DNA of 64,000 bases, from contig NC_073306.1 in the NCBI RefSeq assembly GCF_027595985.1, forward strand, positions 159,980,197 through 160,044,196, read 5' to 3'. The notes under the pieces were generated by a model. It had not been told where the DNA came from. It did no database searches and worked only from the letters and a program-made list of their open reading frames with translations. Below are positions 55,109-64,000 of this stretch, one piece after another. The stretch's first letter is position 1, and each line of letters begins with the position of its first letter. The position numbers and the translations under genes are program-made. The stretch is from Sorex araneus (taxonomy: Eukaryota; Chordata; Mammalia; Eulipotyphla; Soricidae).

Positions 55109-55366
55109 CACTGTAGCACTGTCGTAGCACTGCCATCCCATTGTTCATCGATTTGCTCGAGCGGGCACCAGTAACGTCTACATTGTGAGACTTGTTGTTA
55201 CTGTTTTCGGCATATTGAATATGCCACAGGTAGCTTGTCAGGCTCTGCCATGCGGGTGGCATACTCTCAGTAGCTTATTGGGCTACCTGAGAGGGACGAA
55301 GGAATCAAACCCGGGTCAGCCATGTGCAAGGCAAACACCCTACCCACTGTGCTTTCGCTCCAGTCC
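55109..55366 (-). mobile_element. SOR long-form SINE
   Basis: Antisense full-length: GTAGCACTGTCGTAGCACTG (3' end repeat), ATCGATTTGCTCGAGCGGGC, GGCATATTGAATATGCCACA, GAGAGGGACGAAGGAATCAA, head reverse TGTGCTTTCGCTCCAGTCC. Confidence 0.94.
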
Positions 55367-57227
55367 GAGAGGTCTAAGGTGCCAGACTCAAGCTCCACTT
55401 CCCCCAAATAAAAAACAGAAAAAAACAAAAGATCCATTTCAACCCCAATCCCCCCAATGCTCCCCCACCACCCTCCTATCAGTTGTACATGTGTTGATCG
55501 TTTTTCCAGTCATTGAGGCATTCACTGGGGGGAGAAGTAGTGGGGTGTAGAGGTAGGATATGTCAGTTTGCACCCTGGCACTAGCCGAAGGATGCTGTTA
55601 TTGATGTGGTGCATCCTTGGCCAAAGTCATTTAGCAGTGCAGGATGCCACTGTCATGATACCTCTTCAACATCGACAAGACTGTCATTTTATTGTTTGAT
55701 ATTATTAGGGATTTCTTGCTGAGAAAAGGTAGATTTTCAGAACCTCAGGGCCAGAATATATAGGAGGCAAGTTCTAAGATGGTACTATAGGTCAAAAGTA
55801 GAATCAACCAATCATCTCTCTCTTTTGTTTATTCAAAAGTTATATAAAAAGTATGTGTACTTTTCTCCACTACCAGGAGAAAAATGTCATTGAAAATGCT
55901 TCAATTACTGAACCACACCTTGGACCTCTGCTTCTTCTCCATAAGAGTTGACTCTCCCTTCATCTCTGTAATTCTGGAACATTCACTCTCAACTCTGGGA
56001 GTTTGAGAACAGACACGCAGCTATGCCATTTTCATAAAAAAATTCTGAGTAAGCCAAGAGTTGGAAAATGTCATTACAAATAATAGTAATTATTCTGTCT
56101 GCTTGAGCAAACAGAATTAGCGTCATTAATACTTACTATTAATTTACCCACAATACACATATCAAAGATGATGAGGAAATCAGCTGATAAAAATGCATGA
56201 TGACAAACCGTGTGAAAAGGAAAAAAAAATATTTCCTCTGAAAGATGAAGGAAGCATAGGAATCTCTGTAGGAAAGCTTGCGGCTCTTCTAAACACGTGC
56301 ACCCCTCCCCCCGCACCCCCACCAGCACTGGTCCAAAGGGAACATGTGGCTTCTTTTGTTAACTGGTCCCTGATGGGCTTTGTCCTCCTGAGTGTGAGCT
56401 GCTTTCAGCTGGAATTAATCAGAGAAGTGAGGGTGATGAGGCCATCCCAGCCGCTGACAGCCACTCTGTAAATGCTTCCTCGTTCCCACCCGCACTGGCG
56501 AAGGAAGAGGGTGGAACAATGAGGGCTAATGATGGAACTCTGGGAGCTATCATTTCGAATCAGGCCATCCCTTATGCCACCCTTGTGAAAATTCAGCCAG
56601 GCTCACGCTCCCTTTCAACTAAGCAGACTCTCCCCCACCCCTCAGCTCAGCGAGCCCAGAGCCCGCAGGGGCCTTCAGGACTCTATGTGGACCCCAGATA
56701 CCACACAGGATGGCCAGCAGCTGAGGGAGCTCCCAGATCACACGATGACTGTGGCCGGTTCTGGACCAGCTTTGCACACGGTCACATGCTGCTGGCTGGA
56801 AATACCAGCCTTGCCTCTGGCGCAGGTACAACTCACCGGAAAAGCTCTCCAGGAATCCTTCCCTGCAAATGCCCGGGCAACCTCTCTATTGAAATCCCAG
56901 AGCTGTCCTGGCTTCTGTTCTGGCTTCTTACCACTCGATGTGCTACTGTGAGTGATTTGAACAGGCTTCAATTCACAGCTGTACAGATGTAAGAGTGAGC
57001 CTGGCCGAACCCAACTCAGATGAGCAGAACTGCCTGTCGACCCAAAGACACAGGGCGCATAATACACACTGCTGCTCAAACCCTTATCTGGGGGGTGGGG
57101 ATAGTTTATCACACAGTCATGGCTGGCTGATACATCTGCTGAGTTCAGGTTGATGAAAGTACAGCTTTTATGTAGGCTAAATATACAGGTAAGTCGCACC
57201 ACCAGGCTTCAAACTTTAAGGGAAGAC
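55367..57227. other. Unassigned intron sequence
   Basis: No recognised repeat or exon. An open frame at 56519-56992 (plus strand, opposite to CCDC149) has no recognisable protein features. Confidence 0.3.
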
Positions 57228-57240
57228 ACTGGGGATCTTT

Positions 57241-57419
57241 TTTTTTTCTTTTTATTTTTGGGTCACACCTGGCGATGCACAGGTGTTACTCCTGCCTCTG
57301 CACTCACGAATTACCTCTGGTGGTGCTCAAGGAACCATATAGGGTGCTGGGAATCGAATCTGGGTTGGCCGCATGCAAGGTAAACAACCTACCCGCTGTG
57401 CTATTGCTCTAGCCCTGAG
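57241..57419 (-). mobile_element. SOR short-form SINE, young
   Basis: Antisense short form with a T-rich left end and head reverse GCTGTGCTATTGCTCTAGCC. ACTGGGGATCTTT flanks it at 57228-57240 and 57420-57432. Confidence 0.94.
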
Positions 57420-57432
57420 ACTGGGGATCTTT

Positions 57433-58505
57433 GAGCAAGAGTACACATAGGATGGAAAGCAGAGTTCCAGAAGCAGGAAGCAGAACACAGGACTGGAGGA
57501 AGGAGGCAGGAAGTGGTAGGAGGAGAGGTGAGCGGCGGATGTGGAAGGAAAGCTGAGAACAGCCCACAGCGAAGCCAAGGTTTGAAAATATGACCACAAA
57601 GGACAGTAGCAGGACAAGTGGATGGAGTCATTACTGGAGAAGTTCATAGAGTACTAGAGGGGAAAGTTTTGCATTGGGAAATGTGAGACCATTCAGCTTC
57701 GTGGATGGGGAAAACATGGAAGGCTATTTTTACAGCGGTGATGATGGTGGAAGGCTTCTAGGCAAGAGAAGATAAAGTGTAGCTGTCCGGGTGAAGAACC
57801 TTGACACCTGTGGGCCAGGTGTATTTGCTGCTATTAATAGTACCTGAACAAGTAACAGCTTAAGACTTGGGAGAGTGGAAGAAATGTGGTTGCATGGTTC
57901 TAGCTAAGAGGCTCTCATGAGGTTGCTGCCAGAGTGCGTGGCAGTGGAAAAAGGGATTGGGGATGAAAAGTGTAATTCCAAGATGGCTTACTCATAGGGA
58001 GGATGGCTAGAGGCCTCCGTTCGCACCTCGTGAATAGCTAGTAGGGTACCTGAGTATCCTCATAACATGGCAGCCTGCTTCCGCCAGAGGGAATAATCCA
58101 AGACAGGCATCATGTTTTTCCCTCTTACAAGTCACAAAGACCAACAACACTGATGCAATGTGGGAGAGGATTTCTCCAGGGCGCCAAAAGGTGGAATTCA
58201 TCAGGGCTGAAGGACTAATGACAGCAACTAATGACAGTAGGACTGCCACATAGGAAGTGACTCAACACCATTCCTGCTCACGCATGAAGGCATGTTCTCC
58301 ACTAAACACTCTGTCTCCAGAAACTGGATCGACAGAGGGGAAGCTTATTTCCCTCATTTACCTAATTTCTAGACCACTTATTACGAGCCAGGAATGATAC
58401 TGAAATTCCCCTGAAATTGACACCATCATCTCACCACTTGCAGGTAAGAAAAGCAGGCTTGAAATTACTGGGCCAAGTTCTTAACATCAATTCGAACTGA
58501 GGCTG
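57433..58505. other. Unassigned intron sequence
   Basis: No recognised repeat or exon. Confidence 0.3.
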
Positions 58506-58508
58506 GAA

Positions 58509-58755
58509 CACTGTAGTACTGTCATCCTGTTGTTCATCGATTTGCTCGAGCGGGCACCAATAACGTCTCCATTGTGAAACTTGTTACTGTTTTTGGCATA
58601 CTGAATATGCCATGGATAGCTTGCCAGGCTCTGCCGTGCGGGTGGGATACTCTCGGTAGCTTGCCGGGGTCTCCGAGAGGGATGGAGGAATCAAACCTGG
58701 GTCGGCCACATGCAAGGCACACATGCAAGGCAAACGCCCTACCCGCTGGGCTAGA
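58509..58755 (-). mobile_element. SOR long-form SINE
   Basis: Antisense long form: CATCGATTTGCTCGAGCGGG, GGCATACTGAATATGCCATG, GAGAGGGATGGAGGAATCAA. GCACACATGCAAGGC shows a short head duplication. The extreme head is missing. Confidence 0.92.
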
Positions 58756-59005
58756 ATATGAATTCAAATTGGTCAACACTGAGCCCTCACCATTAACCTC
58801 TATGCTACTAAGCTGAGTGTGGCAGGGGAGGACGGGGGAGGGGAGCTGACTTCCTCCGTTGGAAACTCTGGGACAGATGACCTGGTGTGAGCCACATGAA
58901 GAAACATGAGCAATGCCCCAAAGGTGCCAGAAGCTGGCAGAAGCAGGACAGTGCGATTCCCCTGCTGTGCGCCAGACAAAGAGGGAGAAGTCCAGTTGAG
59001 CTTAC

Positions 59006-59122
59006 CGTCCGTGGGATTTGCTTTCTTCTCAGTGGGCAGCTCAACAAACTTCAGGAGTGGGGACCTGGATCTCTGTAGTGCGGGAAGAGTGGAGTCGCTG
59101 AACAGGATGGTGTCCTTCCCCC
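59006..59122 (-). CDS. CCDC149: CCDC149 internal coding exon (penultimate)
   Basis: A 117-nt exon on the minus strand, with acceptor CGTCTTTTCTTGGCAG before 59122 and donor GTAAGCTC after 59006. It begins with 2 nt of a split codon and ends with 1 nt, which joins in phase to the terminal exon at 42770. The encoded peptide contains GKDTILFSDSTLP, RSRSPLLKFVELPTE and NPTDG. This matches the human CCDC149 segment as I recall it, GKDTILFSDPTLP and RSRSPLLKFVEQPTE. The exon lies after the coiled-coil region; no enzymatic motif is visible. Upstream exons lie beyond 64000, since no further phase-compatible CCDC149 exon could be found in 59.1-64 kb. Identification is strong. Confidence 0.95.
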
Positions 59123-60402
59123 CTGCCAAGAAAAGACGACAATGGACGTTTTATGTCTCAGGAGAGTTGAGGCAGCATCCAATCCGCCCTCTCTCCCTGG
59201 ATTAGCTGTCCGTATAGATGAGACATCTCTCAATTGTTGGCCACGCTGTGGGGGAGAGCTGGCCAGCTGGACCTGCCTCCAGTACAAGGATGGAGCCAGG
59301 AGTCCAGGGCCAGCAGACTGAGAGCTCTGGGATCAGGACAGGGCTGCTACGATGGTACCATCAAGCGACAGCATCTGATGCTAACTGAGCAGATTACTCT
59401 GAAGGAGATCATTACAGTAACAACAGTAGTGGACGGTACTGGCATGCAGGCTGGGGGACACACTGCAGAGTGTGTGCTCTGGTTCCCTCGCTTGCAAGCT
59501 GGGTACCCTTGGACACATCGCTGAACCTCTCTGAGATCCCTCTTCTCAGATCCCTCTTCTGTAATATAAGGATGAAACATGGCAACCCTCCAACCCCCAG
59601 AATTGGGACTGGGATCAAATACAGTGATTCATGTAATGTTCTTAGGTGTTCTGTCAGCACTCAGTAAATGCCACCTACTGGAATGATGAAAATGTAGATA
59701 GCATTGTCCTAGACGCTCCATCTAATTTCATTCAACTGGGTCATAGAATTGAATAGTAACAGCATCACAAGACAGGGAGTCTGGGGTCCCCCAAAGGATC
59801 AGGGCTAAATCTCCCTTACCAGCGAAGCCCTACTCCTTACTGTGTGAACGCCTCACAGGGCCAGGGAAAGTCTCAGGCAAGGACAGGTGAAATGGAAAAT
59901 GATTATGACTCTATTTCCAATGTCATGGTAAGCTCTGGAGGGAAGGAGCTTATGAGTGTGAGCTGCTGAACAGACACATGGTGAGCAATACAAGCACAGG
60001 CGGCCGCCACACCAGGCAGCCCAGGGGACGGTGGAACCCAGATGCAGGAGGTAGAGCCCAACTTTGATCCAAGAGAAGTTTGAATTCTCTTGGTGGGATC
60101 TGCTGTGCCAAAAAGGGAAAGTGTGTGTGTGAGAGTGTGTGCACACACACAAAGGTGTGTATGTATGTGTGTGTTTGTTCCTCCCTAGCCTTAATTGTAT
60201 GACTCCAAGCAATACCTATCCTGAAGCTGAGTCACTTGCCATATCTGAGGTTCAGCCATGAGGTTCTAAAATTCTGCTATTTTGCTTAGCGGCAACAGAA
60301 CACAAACTGGGTCTGTGTCAAGACACCCACTCGTGTGTGTGTATATGTGTGTGTGAATGTGGGGGTGCTGTATCTCAAGTGGTGAGGAGCTTCAAGGACC
60401 CC
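59123..60402. other. CCDC149: CCDC149 intron sequence
   Basis: No further CCDC149 exon recognised. A short TG/CA-rich patch lies at 60120-60175. Confidence 0.5.
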
Positions 60403-60404
60403 TC

Positions 60405-60515
60405 TTCATGATTCTTGGCCAGGGCTGCACCCCATGATGCTCAGAGGACCACGTGGTGCTGGAAATTGAACCAGGAGTGGCTGCATGCTCTGTCTACTAG
60501 CCAACTGCTCCCCTA
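60405..60515 (-). mobile_element. Older SOR-related SINE remnant
   Basis: GGCCAGGGCTGCACCCCATG, GGAAATTGAACCAGGAGTGG and CATGCTCTGTCTACTAGCC read as a worn antisense SINE. Confidence 0.6.
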
Positions 60516-61140
60516 CCTCCCCTACCTACTCACCTACTCCCTCCCAACTCCTGTAGATGTTGAGAACGAGCTGGCCCCAGACTCTGCCATGGAGCCCTCT
60601 CCTTGTTTACAGTACTGTCTTTCACTTGGCCTTGTCTTACTGGCTCAGGTTCCAAGACCAGAGAATCCTGATCCCATAGTAAGTTCTTTAAAATATCTGA
60701 TACGTGTCTGGTGCATTCTCAGGGCTCTGGGTCTGCACCATGCTTGCTGCTGCCATGGCAGATGGGGGCAGAGGTAGCACCAACCTCTGCAACCTCGCAT
60801 CATCCTGGAAGCAGAGAAATTTGATGAGGGCCAACCCTGAAGCTCTCTGCCAGCCAACTCTCATCTCATGGGGACAAAGTCAGCATTCTCAGGGCCTTGG
60901 TACAGAGCACCTCCCAAAGGGGATCAGAGACAACAGCAGAGGGGGCCACGGGAGGGCGCCGGAATGAAGTCCAGCTGGAGGGGCTGCACCGTTCTCTCCA
61001 CCAAGGACTGCAGGCTTGATCTCTCCCTTAGGAGGGGAGGCTGGCAACTGTCTAGTCTTCAGAGGACTCAGAAACACTCACCCTCAGCCCTCCCTGTGCC
61101 TCAACCAACCTTCCAAGCCCCTCTGTCCTGCTGACCACAA
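60516..61140. other. CCDC149 intron sequence
   Basis: No recognised repeat or exon. Confidence 0.3.
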
Positions 61141-61141
61141 G

Positions 61142-61884
61142 CCCACACTGATATCCACTTTCACACATCACACCCACTCTAACACACACACCCCCACTCG
61201 CCCCAACACACGTTCACACACATACATACACACTCATACCCACCGACACATCATATCCATCCTATCACACACACTCACCCCCACTCATATCCACCCACAC
61301 ATATCACCCCCACTCAACCCTGCTCACAAACACACATTTGCACACACACACTCATATCCACCCACACATGTCATACCCACTCTATCACACATAGTCATAA
61401 TCACCCACACTCACACACATACACACACTCATATTCACCCTTACATATCGTCCCCACTCACCCCCACTCACATACACACACTCACACATGCACTCATATC
61501 TACCCATATACCACATCCACACCCACTCACTACACACACACACACATACACACACATACTCTTATCCATCCACACATGTCACACCCACTTTATCACACAC
61601 ATTTACACCCACCACACTCACACACAGACACATATCCTCATACTCATTCATTCATGTCCACTCACCCCTGCCACAGACTCACACACTTAATAGACCTTCA
61701 CACACATACACCATCCACCTACACTCACACATGAACATACATACTCATTTCCACACATGAATACTGACTCTCATCCCTGCCACAGACTCATGGATAGACA
61801 CGCACACTCACAGATACACACACACACTCACCACTCACACCCACACACTCACAGACCCCACTGCTCCCACATCAAACACACATT
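61142..61884 (+). repeat. CA-rich minisatellite, nearly G-free on the plus strand
   Basis: About 740 bp of irregular repeats of blocks such as CACTCATATCCACCCACACA and TCACACCCACT. Guanine is very rare on the plus strand. It is open in one plus-strand frame as a His/Thr/Pro-rich peptide, which is only a by-product of the repeat. Confidence 0.93.
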
Positions 61885-61939
61885 CATCTTCTGTGAATTG
61901 ATTTATTGGAGAAGACATGGATTCTTTCAGAATTCTGGT

Positions 61940-62332
61940 GAGAGGGAGAGAGGGTGACAGAGAAAGAGAGAGGAGACACAGAGAGAGAGAGGAGAGAGAG
62001 AGGAAACAGAGAGAGAGGAGAAAGAGTGGAGACAGAGAGAGGAGAGATAAAGGTGATTGGAGACAGAGAGAGAGGAGAGAGAGGAGACAGAGAGAGAGGA
62101 GAGAGAGGAGACAGAGAGACGAGACAGAGAGAGGAGAGAGAGGAGATAGAGAGAAGAGAGAGGAGACAGAGAGGAGAGAGTGGAGACAGAGAGAGAGAGA
62201 AAGGAGAGAGAGAGAGGAGACAGAGAGAGGAGAGAGAGTGGAGACAGAGAGGAGACAGAAAGGAGAGAGAGGAGACAGAAAGAGGAGACAGAGAGAGAGA
62301 GAGTGGAGACAGAGAGAGAGGAGAGAGAGAGT
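61940..62332 (+). repeat. GA-rich minisatellite
   Basis: About 390 bp built of GAGAGGAGACAGAGAGAGAG-like units with rare T or C. It is separated from the CA-rich block by only about 55 bp of non-repetitive sequence. Confidence 0.95.
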
Positions 62333-62335
62333 AAT

Positions 62336-64000
62336 TATCTAACACCATTGAGACTCAGTCTCCTCTGGGCTGCTAGAACACCCAACTTGGCTCCTATTTG
62401 GGCAGAGAGAGGAAAAGAAAGAAAAGGAAAATCAATGGAGGGTGAGGAAGAAGAAACAGAGGAGGAAGGCGGGCAAGGGGCAAAGAGGAAGGGACGGCTC
62501 ACTGCCTCTGCCTGCTGCACCAGGGGCCCAGGATGATTTATACCAGGAGGGCCTCCCTGCTCACTCCCACCAGCCAGAGGATGATGAGAAGGCGATGATG
62601 CTTCCTGGGAACATCCTTCATCACAGTACCGGGGCAATGCTATTGCCCCCGTGGTGAACGGTATCTATTAGAGCCGGGGAAATGGCCACTCTCTCTGGCT
62701 GCCTCCACTTCCTGTCAACGTGGAGGCCAAAGATTAGAACAAACACTCCATGGCATAAACTCCATTCAACCGGGTCCTTCAAAGCTAATTTTGCCATTTA
62801 ATATTTGCTTTGTGCTAATTGAATTCTCTGTTTTCGTGAACTCTTCTCATCAGGAAAATGCAGGAATACTTAGAAAACGCGTTTCTATTTATTTCATGCA
62901 ATGATGCTGCTAACGCACTGCGAATATTAGCCACAAGCACAGATATTTCAGAGAGAACATACTCCCAAATCCTACGGACACATTGTAGCTCAGGCCTTTG
63001 GGCAGCAGAAAGAAAGGAAAGAAACAGTCGTTATTGCACAATAACCATTTGAATCTAAGTGAGACCAAACAACATCCAGATAGAAAATTCTCAGCATTCC
63101 ATCCTTCGATTCAACCGCCATCTTTTTACATGAGTCAGAGAAATGAACCATTGGGGAATTTCACTAAGTCATTTGATGAAGAAGAAGGGGAAGAAAACAA
63201 CAGCTCCAGTAAATGCCCAGAAATAGCAATCTGTCTGCACAAATGAACGGTATGTTTGCCAGGCTGTGTTGAAATTCAAAGCAATAACAGAAAGGCCTTC
63301 AAAGGAGATAAGGTTTAACCGCATCAAAAGACTCTTGTGCAAAGTGGATTGTGCAAATCCATAAGACAGTACTCGCCAATAATTAGCTCTGTTAGGTCTT
63401 TTGACTACAAGTTCAAGGAATCGCAGCTAAAAACTCCAATTTATGAAACACACTTCCGGGCAACCTCAGGCAGCTTTTCAACTTTACATGAAGAAAAGGT
63501 GTTGTTGTTTGTACTTGTCCCTGTCCCTATGGCAATGCTCATTTCTCATACATTATAGGGGAGTCACCATATGATTCAAGGGGAGAGGAGATCAGTGGGC
63601 ATAGAAAGGTTAAGTAACTAAAAATATATGTACTATGTTGCCTCCGAGGAATGAGGCGGTGGTGGGAAATGATAAATACAAGTTTCTGGGGAAAGGGGAC
63701 TAGCTGTCGGGGGTCTTGGTGAAGGGGGTATTTTACCCAGACAAACGGGATAAATATAGCTAATTAAAGGGAGATTATCAGAGTTTCCACACACCGGGTA
63801 CAACTGTGAAAAAAAAATATCTCCACGGGAAATTTTGATTTTTAAGCTACATAAAAAATAGAATGGGTGAAGAGGGGAAAAGGGGCATTGTGTAATATAT
63901 GTGGGTTACAATAATTTGTATTTATATTCATGTTTACACTTATATTCATGCTTATATCCAGAGACTATAAAACAAAGCCCCCAGAAGAGAGTGAAGCAAT
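62336..64000. other. CCDC149: CCDC149 intron, repeat-poor
   Basis: No SINE or L1 recognised over about 1.6 kb, which is unusual for this window, and no phase-compatible exon. AT-rich homeodomain-like motifs (GCTAATTGAATT at about 62815, AATAATTAGCTC at about 63379) hint at conserved non-coding DNA, unproven. Confidence 0.35.

Noticed and set aside
59281..59330. Possible additional upstream CCDC149 exon
   Set aside because: No acceptor-donor pair and no match to the expected peptide just before GGKDT. The preceding exon probably lies beyond 64000.
61016..61690. A 224-codon His/Thr/Pro-rich open frame
   Set aside because: It is the translation of the CA-rich minisatellite, with no start context, splice sites or family resemblance.
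61884..62348. Arg/Glu-rich and Ser/Leu-rich open frames on opposite strands
   Set aside because: Translations of the GA-rich repeat. Open frames of this kind are expected in stop-free simple repeats.
1..64000. A new multi-gene defence or metabolic system
   Set aside because: Only two ordinary vertebrate genes are supported. The rest is repeats and unassigned non-coding DNA, so claiming a system would be unsupported.

Overview
This window is mammalian nuclear DNA, most probably from a shrew (Soricidae, Sorex-like). The main clue is a dense population of tRNA-derived SINEs of the shrew SOR type. They have a head reading like GGGCTGGAGCGATAGCACAG, a perfect B box (GGTTCGATTCC), and either a short A-tailed body or a longer body with no A-tail. 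Truncated L1 elements with a family-specific G-rich 3' UTR accompany them. There are no bacterial, phage, CRISPR or operon-like features.

Two protein-coding genes are supported. (1) SOD3, extracellular Cu/Zn superoxide dismutase, plus strand: its complete single coding exon is at 30813-31559 (248 aa), inside a CpG-rich block, with a short 3' UTR ending near 31.88 kb. (2) CCDC149, minus strand: its two last coding exons are at 59006-59122 and 42439-42770. Their splice phases match (1 nt + 2 nt) across an intron of about 16 kb. A 3' UTR extends down to about 40.3 kb, and the gene continues beyond 64 kb. The genes are convergent, as in the human 4p15.2 neighbourhood, and about 8.4 kb of repeat-rich DNA separates their 3' ends.

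Layout: 1-25.7 kb is intergenic DNA upstream of SOD3, built of SINEs, L1 fragments, microsatellites and unassigned sequence. 25.7-30.8 kb holds the SOD3 5' region (non-coding exons expected but not locatable), including a 172-nt all-purine tract. 30.8-31.9 kb is SOD3. 31.9-40.3 kb is the intergenic stretch, with a clean L1 insertion at 38.6-39.9 kb. 40.3-64 kb is the 3' part of CCDC149, with introns full of SINEs, L1 pieces, a MaLR-type LTR and a 1.2-kb strand-asymmetric simple-repeat block.

The most interesting points are: a stop codon in CCDC149 followed by 37 more open codons that resemble the human C-terminus; changes in the SOD3 heparin-binding tail and extra cysteines; a monomer-array retroelement without ORFs, present twice; SINEs that carry target-site duplications but no A-tail; serial SINE insertions into one target; and an 86-bp patch inside a SINE that copies an L1 segment 1.4 kb away. 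I see no new multi-gene system. Comparisons with human proteins rest on memory of those families, not on a database search.
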